A stretch of DNA of 64,000 nucleotides from Nocardia aurea (GTDB lineage Bacteria > Actinomycetota > Actinomycetes > Mycobacteriales > Mycobacteriaceae), in assembly GCF_003123685.1 (NCBI RefSeq), contig NZ_QCYJ01000103.1, positions 682,001 to 746,000 of the forward strand. The letters are read 5' to 3'. Both the position numbers and the translations under genes were made by a program. Each line of letters begins with the position of its first letter. Positions within the stretch are counted from its first letter, which is position 1. Below the pieces are notes generated by a model that made no database searches, was not told the origin of the DNA, and saw nothing but the letters and a program-made list of their open reading frames with translations. Positions 26,653 to 34,322 of the stretch are shown here, piece by piece.

Positions 26653-27504
26653 ATGCTGCGCGTCGCAGTCCCCAATAAAGGCTCGCTCTCCGAAGCCGCC
26701 ACCTCCATCCTGACCGAAGCCGGCTACCGCAGGCGCACCGATTCGCGCGACCTCACCGTCCTCGACCCCTCCAACCAGGTCGAATTCTTCTTCCTCCGCC
26801 CCAAGGACATCGCCATCTACGTCGGCTCGGGCGAACTCGACCTCGGAATCACCGGCCGAGACCTCGCCCTCGACTCCGGCGCACCGGTCCAGGAACGGCT
26901 GTCACTGGGCTTCGGCCGCTCCACCTTCCGCTACGCGGCCCCCGCCGACACCGAATGGAAGGTCGAAGACCTCCACGGCAAACGGATCGCCACCTCCTAC
27001 CCCAACCTCGTCCGCGCCGACCTCCAACGCCGAGGAATCCGCGCCGAGGTGATCCGCCTCGACGGCGCGGTCGAGATCTCCATCCAGCTCGGCGTCGCCG
27101 ACGCCATCGCCGACGTCGTCGGATCGGGCCGCACCCTGCGCCAACACAACCTCGTCGCCTTCGGCGAGGTGCTGTGCGACTCCGAAGGCGTCCTCGTCGA
27201 ACGCGAGGGCTCCGACCACCAGGACCGCGCCCGCAACCAACTCGTCGCCCGCATCCAAGGCGTCGTCTTCGCCCAGCAGTACCTGATGCTGGACTACGAC
27301 TGCCCGAGAAACCTCCTCGACGAAGCGGTACGGATCACACCGGGACTCGAATCGCCCACGGTCTCGCCGCTGGCCGACGACACGTGGGTGGCCGTGCGCG
27401 CGCTCGTACCGCGCAAGCAGGGCAACGACGTGATGGACCAACTCGCCGATCTCGGCGCGAAAGCGATCCTGGCCACCGACATCAGGTCCTGCCGAGCTTT
27501 CTGA
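26653..27504 (+). CDS. hisG: ATP phosphoribosyltransferase, long form
   Basis: ATG 26653 follows AAAGGA; 283 aa, the length of long-form HisG with a C-terminal ACT-like regulatory domain. It condenses ATP with PRPP, the first committed step of histidine synthesis. MLRVAVPNKGSLSEAA at the N-terminus and the PRPP loop in ADAIADVVGSGRTLRQ are diagnostic. The C-terminal 75 residues (SPTVSPLADDTWVAVRALVP) form the regulatory domain, so feedback inhibition by histidine is expected. It is followed at once by a second copy of the repeat-element terminator. Confidence 0.96.
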   Translation: MLRVAVPNKGSLSEAATSILTEAGYRRRTDSRDLTVLDPSNQVEFFFLRPKDIAIYVGSGELDLGITGRDLALDSGAPVQERLSLGFGRSTFRYAAPADTEWKVEDLHGKRIATSYPNLVRADLQRRGIRAEVIRLDGAVEISIQLGVADAIADVVGSGRTLRQHNLVAFGEVLCDSEGVLVEREGSDHQDRARNQLVARIQGVVFAQQYLMLDYDCPRNLLDEAVRITPGLESPTVSPLADDTWVAVRALVPRKQGNDVMDQLADLGAKAILATDIRSCRAF

Positions 27505-27516
27505 AATTTGGCGGCC

Positions 27517-27542
27517 GGGGCCGCGGGTTCGCGGCCCCCTTT
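27517..27542 (+). terminator. Intrinsic terminator after hisG
   Basis: A 9-bp stem (GGGGCCGCG paired with CGCGGCCCC) with a GGTT loop is followed by CTTTG. It is nearly identical to the hairpin at 25569. Confidence 0.72.
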
Positions 27543-27544
27543 GT

Positions 27545-27715
27545 CTCGCGTCCGAGCGGTCGAGACTCGCGCCTTCGGCGCATTGCTTCGACCGCTCGGA
27601 CGCGAGACGGGCCGCGAACGGGGCGCTCGTAAGACTCGCGCCTGTGGTGGGTGCGTTCGATCGGTCGGACGCGAGACGGGCCGCGAATGGGGCGCTCGTC
27701 GGGCTCGCGCGGGGC
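27545..27715. repeat. Recurrent intergenic element (copy 2): inverted repeat plus two tandem units
   Basis: 19-bp inverted-repeat arms at 27545-27563 and 27588-27606, identical to those at 25598 and 25642, are followed by two of the approximately 70-bp units starting at 27609 and 27678. Terminator, inverted repeat and tandem units occur in the same order and orientation as in the copy before hisE, so hisEG is bracketed by direct copies. Confidence 0.75.
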
Positions 27716-28145
27716 GGGGCTGGGAGTGTGGGGAGGGGGCTCGGATGGCAATCCGCTCGATGATCCGACGGTCGCGGCGCTGCGAAGTTCGCGTCGCTTT
27801 CGGCATGCGGCTCGGGAGCCGGCGACGATGGCCCCGTTGACCGGCGATGCGCCGGGCGGGTGTCGGTCCGGGGGATCCGGTCCTTGTCCGACGCTGTGCA
27901 TCGCGGGCTCGACGTTCGGAATCGATTGCCGCGCAGAATATTCCAACGATCAGAGCCGAACCTCCGACGGTGGTCGTGCGGTGCGCCTGCTCGGCTCTGT
28001 TACCCTGGCACTCGTGACTGCCGGGTCGGCTGTAAGCCGCACACAGACGGGGTTCCCGGCCGCGCGGTGAGCGTGGCGCGGGCCAGAGGCCCGCCCTCCG
28101 AACGCATCCCACGATTTCTCGGGACTGCGAAAGGAGGTGAAATCA
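27716..28145. other. Gene-free leader region of the S1-domain gene
   Basis: I see no convincing gene. The 3' part contains TTACCCT near 28000, a possible -10, which would give the S1 gene a leader of roughly 130 nt. The leader ends in AAAGGAGGTGA, a near-perfect complement to the 16S rRNA tail. Confidence 0.35.
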
Positions 28146-28391
28146 ATGTCCTCTCATGAGGTTTCGCTTGCCGTATGGCAGGCGTTCCAGGACGGGCACG
28201 AAGTCGGCGCCGTTGTCGACGCGACCGTCGTATCGGTTGTTCCGTTCGGTGCGTTCGTCGAGGTCGCGCCCGGAATTCATGGTTTGCTGCACAAGGATTC
28301 ATGGGACCGGACCCCACAGGTCGGTGAGTCGATGCCGGTTCGCATCGCGGAATGGGGACCGCCGCGACTGAGTGTCGCTCCCGCTCGATAA
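28146..28391 (+). CDS. Small S1 RNA-binding domain protein
   Basis: ATG 28146 is 5 bp after AAAGGAGGTGA, an exceptionally strong ribosome-binding site; the in-frame GTG at 28137 overlaps that site and is unlikely. 81 aa, consisting almost entirely of one S1/OB fold: GAVVDATVVSVVPFGAFVEV, GIHGLLHKDSW and the closing PVRIAEWGPPRLSV. Single S1-domain proteins bind RNA, often on the ribosome or in RNA decay complexes. The strong translation signal predicts high expression. The target is unknown. A perfect 15-bp hairpin follows the stop. Confidence 0.82.
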   Translation: MSSHEVSLAVWQAFQDGHEVGAVVDATVVSVVPFGAFVEVAPGIHGLLHKDSWDRTPQVGESMPVRIAEWGPPRLSVAPAR

Positions 28392-28394
28392 CAC

Positions 28395-28431
28395 CCGGTG
28401 TGGGGCCAGGTCCAGACTGGCCCCACACCGG
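28395..28431 (+). terminator. Hairpin terminator after the S1-domain gene
   Basis: A perfect 15-bp stem (CCGGTGTGGGGCCAG and its complement) with a 7-nt loop lies immediately after the stop. There is no T-run. Confidence 0.65.
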
Positions 28432-28541
28432 CAATCGTATGCGGTCACAAAACCGAGCTACTCAGACAAGCAACCAACCCCGTCACCCACCGACACGGGC
28501 GACCGACCCGCCATACACGCCAACCTCTCGGAACAACTCGT

Positions 28542-30044
28542 CTATGCGCCGGCGAACATGTCGACGCCGATACCGAGGATCGACTCGGGATCGTAACGAC
28601 GCTTGCGGGCGACCAGCTCGGGCCAGCGGTCGCCGTACTCGGCCGCCCAGTCCGCCGTGGTGAAGTCTTGGGAGTCGGCCGGGTACCGGACGGCGCCGAG
28701 TGCGCGTGCCCGCTCGTACATCTGGCGATTGCGGGTCAGCCAGTACTCGACGTAGGCGGGGTCGGGGCCCGGACGCAGCGAGGTCCGCAGCACGCTCAAC
28801 GTGTGGTAAAGGTCGCTGCCGTCGGGGGCGGGCAGTCGGAACATCGGGTTGGACACTCGGGATCGCCGCACCGTTTTCAGGTCCATCACGCCCAGACCCA
28901 TGATCTCGGGCGCCCATTCGGGAAATTCCGCGGCGATGAATTCCGCGGCGACCGAGTCGGGCAGCATCACGTCGAACCAGGGCTTGAGCAGTTGGTCGTA
29001 GCCGAGGTTCACGAGCGGATCGACCAGGGCGTCGCTGCGGAGCAGATATGGCAACCAGTCGTAGTCCTCCTGGATCGCCAGCAGACCGGGGATCGTCCCG
29101 CCGCGCAGATAATGTCCGCCGTCGGGTTCGGCGCCGGGTTCGAAGTACTTCGCGACCGTCACCAGCCGCACCGGGCCGGTGGACCCGGGCAGCCATTCCG
29201 AGTGCACCTCGTCGAGTTCACCGCGCAGGGTGAACAGGCGGGTGTCGGCGACATGATCGGCGGTGGAGAGGTAGTTGAATCGCCACTCCCGCACCCGTGT
29301 CGGCGCGGGGATCAGCGGGATGGTGGCGCGAACGATCACGCCGAACTGACCCAGACCTCCCAGCACCGCCTCGAACAGATCCCGGTTCTGAGTCGCGGAA
29401 CAGGTGCGCAGGGTACCGGTGCCATCGACGACGTCGAGTTCGAGCACGTTGTCGGTCTGGAGCCCGAAATGGACGTTGGCGCCCGCGCCGCCGACCGAGA
29501 GTGTGCCACCCACGGTCAATTTGGTGATCGTGGGGATCACCGGTGGCGTGCGCCGACGCGCGTTGTACGTCGCGACGGCCAGGTCACCCCAGAAGATGCC
29601 CGGATCCACGACGACGTGGTCGTCGGACATCTCGTGAATCGCTGTCAACGAACGGGTCTCGATCGCGAGCCCGTCGGTCAGGGACTGGCCGTGGGTGGCG
29701 TGGCCGTCACCGCGCGCGCTCACCGGTATCCCTCGTCGACAGCAGAACCGGATCATCTTCTGGATGTCGGTGGCCGAGCCGGGACGCAGGACGGCCGCGG
29801 GCATCCTGGTGACGATCTGGCCGCGATCGGTGGACATGCCGGCGCGAGCGCCGTTGTCCAGGAAGAGTTTGCCGTCCAGTTCCGGCACATCGTCGAACGG
29901 CGATTGCGCCGCGGCGGTGCCGTGGGTGATCCACTGGCCCGCCACGATGTCGAAGCCGATCACCGCGGCGGTGACCGCGAGCATACGACGTCGACTCGTA
30001 CCGCTACGGTCGGGATTCGATTCGGTCGAGGAAATCTCGGACAA
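28542..30044 (-). CDS. Exported FAD-linked oxidase, cytokinin-dehydrogenase-like
   Basis: TTG 30042-30044 with CGGAGAG upstream gives 500 aa; a GTG at 30149 would add 35 unconserved residues. A twin-arginine signal is visible (TSRRRMLAVTAAV, then a hydrophobic stretch to GTAAAQS). The PCMH-type FAD domain has RGDGHATHGQSLTDG, where the His aligns with the covalent-FAD His of cytokinin dehydrogenases, and GGTLSVGGAGANVHFG. The C-terminus RYDPESILGIGVDMF also matches that family. It probably folds with FAD in the cytoplasm and acts outside the cell. Tandem element B (30122) sits upstream, tying it to the PKS regulon. Family members oxidise amines or alcohols; the substrate is unknown and may be the pathway product rather than cytokinin. 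Confidence 0.82.
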   Translation of the reverse strand: MSEISSTESNPDRSGTSRRRMLAVTAAVIGFDIVAGQWITHGTAAAQSPFDDVPELDGKLFLDNGARAGMSTDRGQIVTRMPAAVLRPGSATDIQKMIRFCCRRGIPVSARGDGHATHGQSLTDGLAIETRSLTAIHEMSDDHVVVDPGIFWGDLAVATYNARRRTPPVIPTITKLTVGGTLSVGGAGANVHFGLQTDNVLELDVVDGTGTLRTCSATQNRDLFEAVLGGLGQFGVIVRATIPLIPAPTRVREWRFNYLSTADHVADTRLFTLRGELDEVHSEWLPGSTGPVRLVTVAKYFEPGAEPDGGHYLRGGTIPGLLAIQEDYDWLPYLLRSDALVDPLVNLGYDQLLKPWFDVMLPDSVAAEFIAAEFPEWAPEIMGLGVMDLKTVRRSRVSNPMFRLPAPDGSDLYHTLSVLRTSLRPGPDPAYVEYWLTRNRQMYERARALGAVRYPADSQDFTTADWAAEYGDRWPELVARKRRYDPESILGIGVDMFAGA

Positions 30045-30121
30045 TCCAGCTCTCCGTATCGCGAATGCGTTGTCTACCAACGTGTTACGGCAATCACAGG
30101 TGACCGCCGGTGCCGTCGCCA

Positions 30122-30138
30122 CCCCTACCCGACCCCTA
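30122..30138 (-). promoter_or_regulatory. Tandem TAGGGG element (copy B), upstream of the FAD oxidase
   Basis: On the minus strand two TAGGGG half-sites occur as a direct repeat with a 5-bp spacer, centred 86 bp before the TTG start. If the activator binds near -42, transcription would begin near 30088, leaving a leader of about 44 nt that contains the ribosome-binding site. Confidence 0.65.
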
Positions 30139-30266
30139 CCTCGGCTCACCCGGTGACGGCGCGGCCGGACGCGATGCGACAGAACCTGTTGTCTCGCAAT
30201 CGGCTCGGCCGCTCACGATCGGAGGGTGGCGTCAGGTCTCCCCGGTCAGGAGGTAACCGCAGTGGG

Positions 30267-30773
30267 TCAGTTGAACTGGGGCGAAAGGAGCTGTCCGCGA
30301 GGGTCTCTGCTCTGTGACGGCGACGGCCGGTGTCCCGGACTCGCCGGGGCATCCACCACGCCGGTCCCCACCGCCACCGCCACTGTCGCCAGCGACGCGA
30401 GGGTCGCGAGGCAGGCCCCGGCCATCGCGAGATAGCCGCCGGACAGTGTGATCCGACTCCAGGACAGGATCATCGTCGCGATGAAGGCGATCGTCACGAC
30501 GGCGTCGATCGCGACGACCCCCACGATCCATGCCCCCTCGCCGACCACGCGGCTGCCCCACGCCGTGACGATCGCGGCGACGAAGCACAGTGCTCCGATG
30601 AGGTACAGCAGCGGGGTCGACAGGCCGTCGTCGAGTTTCCAGAGGTCTGCCGCGAGCGCGAACGACGCCGTGCCGGAGACCACGTTCGCCGCCGCGGCGA
30701 CCTGGACGACACCTCGTTTCGACAGTGGCGGCCTGCTCGCGCCGTTGCTCGGGCTCTGTTCCTTGGTGGACAT
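30267..30773 (-). CDS. Small four-helix integral membrane protein
   Basis: ATG 30771-30773 follows AGGAGCC; 168 aa. After a polar 25-residue N-terminus there are four predicted membrane helices (VVQVAAAANVVSGTASFALA, LLYLIGALCFVAAIVTAW, AWIVGVVAIDAVVTIAFIAT, GYLAMAGACLATLASLATVA). It ends in a short basic tail. I do not recognise the family. The layout resembles small actinobacterial membrane proteins encoded beside transporters. It lies downstream of the MFS gene on the same strand, but a strong terminator separates them. Confidence 0.7.
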   Translation of the reverse strand: MSTKEQSPSNGASRPPLSKRGVVQVAAAANVVSGTASFALAADLWKLDDGLSTPLLYLIGALCFVAAIVTAWGSRVVGEGAWIVGVVAIDAVVTIAFIATMILSWSRITLSGGYLAMAGACLATLASLATVAVAVGTGVVDAPASPGHRPSPSQSRDPRGQLLSPQFN

Positions 30774-30928
30774 ACGAGGCTCCTGATCGGTAGGAGAAAC
30801 GGAGGTTCGCGGCCGTGACCGGTCGTGGGATTTCGAGCGGGCGCAGTCCATGTGCCCACCGTGTTCGAAGGCTGGACGCGTCCTTGCGGTACCGGGGCGC
30901 TCACGGTGCGCGCCGTGACCCGAAAACA

Positions 30929-30971
30929 CCTGAGCGGGGCCGCGACCGAGTGATCCGCGGCCCCGCTCAGG
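30929..30971 (-). terminator. Intrinsic terminator downstream of the MFS gene
   Basis: A perfect 16-bp stem (CCTGAGCGGGGCCGCG and its complement) with an 11-nt loop starts 8 bp after the MFS stop. On the minus strand it is followed by TGTTTTC, so it is a canonical terminator for the MFS transcript. Confidence 0.75.
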
Positions 30972-30978
30972 GACGCGG

Positions 30979-32415
30979 TTATGCCTGTGTCGGTGAAGGA
31001 GCGGGCTCGGCGATGGTCTCGGTGATCGGCGTCGAAACGGTCGGACCCATCGGAAGGGCGGCCAGGACCACGGGGATGCACGCGATGGCGCTGAACCAGA
31101 ACACCGTGTGCAGTCCGTCGAGCCAGCCGGTGGTGACCGACGTGGTGATCGCGGCGAAGGCCGCGATGCCCAAGCCGCCGCCCATCTGGCGGGCGGTGGT
31201 GCTCATGCCGTAGCCGGAGGCGAACTTCTCCTCCGGCACCGAGGTCGCTGCGGCGCTGGACACCGCCGTCATCACCAGGCCGATACCGAGGCCGAGGAGC
31301 AGGCCGATCGGGAACCACACCGTCCAGAAGCGCGGCGTCTCATCGAGCAGGAGCGCGAACAGGACCGCCGAGACGCCGAAGCAGAGGGTGCCCGCGATCG
31401 TCGCGAGGCGCGCGATGTCGGGGTGCTTGGACTTGCCGACGATGGCCGCGCCGACCGCCGCGGTGAAGGCGCCGGGAGTATTGGCCAGACCGGTTTCCCA
31501 GACGGAGTAGTCCCAGACGAGCAGGGTCCACAGCGGGGTCGCCAGTAGCCAGGCGAACATCACGATGCCGAACAGGAAGGAGACGGCGCTCGCCGAGGCG
31601 AAGGTGCGATTGCGCCACAGGTCGACCTCGAAGGTCGGCACCGGTGTGCGCATCGAACGCAGGATGCCCAGCGCGAGCAACACGAGCCCGCCGATGGTGC
31701 AGCCGAGGAAGGCCGGACTGGTCCAACCCCATTGCCCGCCCTGGGTCAACCCCACGACCGCCGCGCCGACGCCGACCGCGACCAGGATGGCGCCGATCGG
31801 ATCGGGCCGTACCGAGGAGGGAACCTTGATCTCGGGCAGCCAGGCGCGGCCCGCGATCAGGGCGAAGATGCCGACGGGGACGTTGATGAGGAAGATGGCG
31901 GGCCAATCGAAGGCCGACACCAGGAAGCCGCCGACCGCGGGACCGAACGCCGCGGACACCGACGCGGCGCCCGCCCATGCCGCGACCGCCGCGACCCGCT
32001 TCTCCGGCGGATACGCGCCGAGAACCAGGCCGAGCGCGGCGGGAATCATGCCGCCCGCCGCCATGCCCTGCAGTGCGCGAGCGCCGATGAGAACTTCGAC
32101 GGTCGGCGCCGCGGCGCACAACGCGGACGCGACGGTGAACCCGAGCAGCGACCACAGGAACACCGTCTTGCGGCCGATCAGGTCGGCATAGCGCCCGACC
32201 GGGGTGAGTACCGCCGCGAAGAACACGGCGTAGCCGCTCACAACCCAGGACAGCGTGGAGAGCGAGGTGTCCGAGAAGTCCTCGGCGATGCTGCGGAACG
32301 CGACATTCACCACGGACATGTCGAGGAAGGCCACGAAGGTGGCCAGTGCGGTGATCAGCAGAACGCGACGGGGCTCCACCGCGGACGGCACTTCGGTCGG
32401 CGTCTTGTCAGTCAT
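30979..32415 (-). CDS. MFS drug/metabolite exporter, DHA2 (14-TM) type
   Basis: ATG 32413-32415; 478 aa with about 14 hydrophobic segments. Motif A-like GRYADLIGRKTV follows helix 2. LDMSVVNVAFRSIAEDF in helix 1 is the H+-antiporter motif of the EmrB/QacA family, and ALQGMAAGGMIPAALGLVLG matches motif B. Such proteins export drugs or a cell's own secondary metabolites using the proton gradient. It is divergent from a TetR gene with a CGAACGTTCG palindrome between them, the classical repressor-exporter arrangement. It most likely exports the product of the flanking PKS genes. Confidence 0.9.
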   Translation of the reverse strand: MTDKTPTEVPSAVEPRRVLLITALATFVAFLDMSVVNVAFRSIAEDFSDTSLSTLSWVVSGYAVFFAAVLTPVGRYADLIGRKTVFLWSLLGFTVASALCAAAPTVEVLIGARALQGMAAGGMIPAALGLVLGAYPPEKRVAAVAAWAGAASVSAAFGPAVGGFLVSAFDWPAIFLINVPVGIFALIAGRAWLPEIKVPSSVRPDPIGAILVAVGVGAAVVGLTQGGQWGWTSPAFLGCTIGGLVLLALGILRSMRTPVPTFEVDLWRNRTFASASAVSFLFGIVMFAWLLATPLWTLLVWDYSVWETGLANTPGAFTAAVGAAIVGKSKHPDIARLATIAGTLCFGVSAVLFALLLDETPRFWTVWFPIGLLLGLGIGLVMTAVSSAAATSVPEEKFASGYGMSTTARQMGGGLGIAAFAAITTSVTTGWLDGLHTVFWFSAIACIPVVLAALPMGPTVSTPITETIAEPAPSPTQA

Positions 32416-32503
32416 CGTTCACCTGTCCGATCGTCGCACCGCCCGCGCGGGCGCGCGGTGGAGGGGAAAACGTTCATGACGACCTCTCAGTCTAGTGATG
32501 AAC

Positions 32504-32513
32504 CGAACGTTCG
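32504..32513. promoter_or_regulatory. CGAACGTTCG palindrome, probable TetR operator
   Basis: A perfect 10-bp palindrome lies in the 260-bp region between the divergent MFS and TetR genes. The same palindrome occurs twice at 830-867, upstream of the LuxR-type regulator. Confidence 0.55.
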
Positions 32514-32620
32514 TACGCATCTATTTACGCACGGGTGCTCTGGACATGCAAGACGTGTCGGCTCGGCCGTTGCCATGTGCACTAACTGGCCGCACGCTTG
32601 TTCGGCTATCGTGGGTGATG

Positions 32621-32645
32621 GATACGCCACGACAACGGGCGTATC
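32621..32645. promoter_or_regulatory. Inverted repeat before the TetR gene
   Basis: 8-bp arms GATACGCC and GGCGTATC are separated by 9 bp, ending 31 bp upstream of the TetR ATG. It could be a second operator or a 5' leader hairpin. Confidence 0.35.
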
Positions 32646-32675
32646 GGACTTTTGTCGGGAGAGGAGTTCGGGTCG

Positions 32676-33314
32676 ATGAGCGATATCCAGACCGCGCGTG
32701 GGCAGGACACCCGCCGTGCCATCCTGCGAGAAGCGGTCCGGGTCGGTGCGGTCGAAGGACTGGACCGGCTCACGATCGGGCGCCTGGCAACCTCGCTCGG
32801 CGCCAGCAAGAGCGGCGTGTTCGGGCTCTTCGGTTCCAAGGAGGAGTTACAGCTGGCGGCGATCGAGGAGGCGAAGGCCGAGTTCATCGCGTCGGTGATC
32901 AGCCCCGCGCTGCGCCAGCCGTCCGGCCTCGTCCGCTTGCGCACCCTGTGCGAAGCGTGGATCGACCATCTCAACGAGGACATCGGTTCGGGTGGCGCGT
33001 GCTTCTTCCTGTCGGTCGGATCGGAATACGGCGCACGGCCGGGACGGGTGCGCGACGCGATCGTGTCGGTCTGGCGGCAGTGGCACGAGTTCCACCGCCA
33101 GACGGTGATCGAGGCCAAGCAACTCGGCGAGATCTCGGCCGAGACCGACCCGGCCCAACTCGCGTTCGAACTGGCCGCGATCGAGCGTGCCGCCGCGTCC
33201 GACATGATCTTGCTCGGCGACCCGGACGTCTTCGACCGCGCGCGTGCCTCGATGCTGCGGTTGCTGCGCGAATGCGCCACCGGCGGGGATCGCGCGCCGG
33301 CCCTGATCGGTTAA
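32676..33314 (+). CDS. TetR-family transcriptional regulator
   Basis: ATG 32676 follows GAGAGGAG; 212 aa. The N-terminal helix-turn-helix is standard: RRAILREAVRVGAVEGLDRL, TIGRLATSLGASKSGVFGLFGSK, EELQLAA. The C-terminal ligand domain contains CEAWIDHLNEDIGSGGACFF, typical of the TetR_C subgroup near QacR/YcdC-like repressors of exporters. It is divergent from the MFS gene and probably represses it via CGAACGTTCG. Its stop codon overlaps that of the convergent SGNH gene in the shared bases TTAA. Confidence 0.9.
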   Translation: MSDIQTARGQDTRRAILREAVRVGAVEGLDRLTIGRLATSLGASKSGVFGLFGSKEELQLAAIEEAKAEFIASVISPALRQPSGLVRLRTLCEAWIDHLNEDIGSGGACFFLSVGSEYGARPGRVRDAIVSVWRQWHEFHRQTVIEAKQLGEISAETDPAQLAFELAAIERAAASDMILLGDPDVFDRARASMLRLLRECATGGDRAPALIG

Positions 33315-33991
33315 GCGCTGCCGGCCCGCTGCGGAATACGGGCCGCGAGCGCCTTGACGGCTTCGGCGGCGAGCACGGCGTGGCCCGACATGTTGAAGTG
33401 GATCCGGTCGTTGCTCATCACGTCGGGGCGGTGCCCGACCGAGTGATGCCACAGGTCGATCAGGATCGCGTCGTGCTCGGCGGCGATTTTGCGCACCAGT
33501 TCGTTGAGCCGCGCCAGACTGCTCCGAAAGCGCACCATCGACTGGTCGGGAAACGCGTCGGCCAGGGTCATCGTCATCGTCTGTGCGCCGACGCTCTTGC
33601 CCGCGTCGAACAGTTCGGTGAGATTGGCCGCGATCGCCTCGTAGTCGGGGGCCTCGGTCATCAGATCGTTGCCGCCGCAAGAGATCATCACCAGATCCGG
33701 CTCGAACGCGACCATCAGGTCTTTCTGTCCCTCGACGACCTCCCGTGAGGTAGCCCACGGGGTGCCCAGGTTCATGTAGTTGATCGGGCCGACCGCCATG
33801 GCCAACGTATCGGCCATCCGCGCGAACGAGGTGAGCCTGCGGTAGCCGCGATAGGGCGCGCCGAGGCCGATCGCGGTGCTGTCGCCGACGACGGCGAGCC
33901 GCCGCCACGGCGCACCCTCGAGCATCGCCGCCGCGGTGGCGTCGTCGATGCAGTCGGGGTCGGTCTCTTCTGTCCAAGTCTGCGAGGTCAT
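33311..33991 (-). CDS. SGNH/GDSL-family hydrolase, cytoplasmic
   Basis: ATG 33989-33991 follows AAGGGGAGA; 226 aa. SGNH blocks: GDST with nucleophile Ser38, a Gly in NYMNLGTPW, GGNDL (Asn) and DRIHFNMSGH with the Asp-x-x-His pair. There is no signal peptide. Homologues next to PKS or lipid genes hydrolyse acyl esters or thioesters. It shares its stop region with the TetR gene. The 12-bp palindrome at 34044 lies upstream of its start. Confidence 0.85.
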   Translation of the reverse strand: MTSQTWTEETDPDCIDDATAAAMLEGAPWRRLAVVGDSTAIGLGAPYRGYRRLTSFARMADTLAMAVGPINYMNLGTPWATSREVVEGQKDLMVAFEPDLVMISCGGNDLMTEAPDYEAIAANLTELFDAGKSVGAQTMTMTLADAFPDQSMVRFRSSLARLNELVRKIAAEHDAILIDLWHHSVGHRPDVMSNDRIHFNMSGHAVLAAEAVKALAARIPQRAGSA

Positions 33992-34043
33992 CTCCGGCCC
34001 TATCTCCCCTTGGCGTCCGATTACGGTCGTCTGCACGCTGAAC

Positions 34044-34055
34044 GAACGATCGTTC
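34044..34055. promoter_or_regulatory. GAACGATCGTTC palindrome
   Basis: A perfect 12-bp palindrome lies 53 bp upstream of the SGNH start. It resembles the CGAACGTTCG sites with a 2-bp wider centre and may be a second-class TetR operator. Confidence 0.4.
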
Positions 34056-34156
34056 TCATTTACCCACGCAATTCGGAAGCCGTCAAGTCGGTCCTGCCCC
34101 AGACGAACGCTACCCCGGTAGAAGGGAGGTGGCCATCCGAACGGTTGTGCGGCGAG

Positions 34157-34174
34157 TAGGGGAGAAGCTAGGGG
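34157..34174 (+). promoter_or_regulatory. Tandem TAGGGG element (copy C), upstream of the PKS operon
   Basis: Two TAGGGG half-sites form a direct repeat with a 6-bp spacer, followed by TTCC, in the orientation of the PKS operon. A start site about 42 bp from the centre would give a leader of roughly 115 nt before ATG 34323. This would be the single promoter for the 19-kb operon 34323-53329. Confidence 0.65.
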
Positions 34175-34322
34175 TTCCAGCGAGTGTCAGGTCCGTTGAC
34201 GATGGGTGATGTCGGCCGTCGGAGTAATCGACGGCGAACGCGCAAGTCGGAGTGCGATCCACGCGAAGTCGCGTCGGAATCGGCGAACCGCGAATCACAT
34301 CGTTCATCGGAGGAGACGCGCA

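Noticed and set aside
33311..33314. Overlapping stops of TetR and SGNH genes in TTAA as a special signal
   Set aside because: A palindromic TTAA serving both convergent stops is a coincidence of close packing and needs no function.
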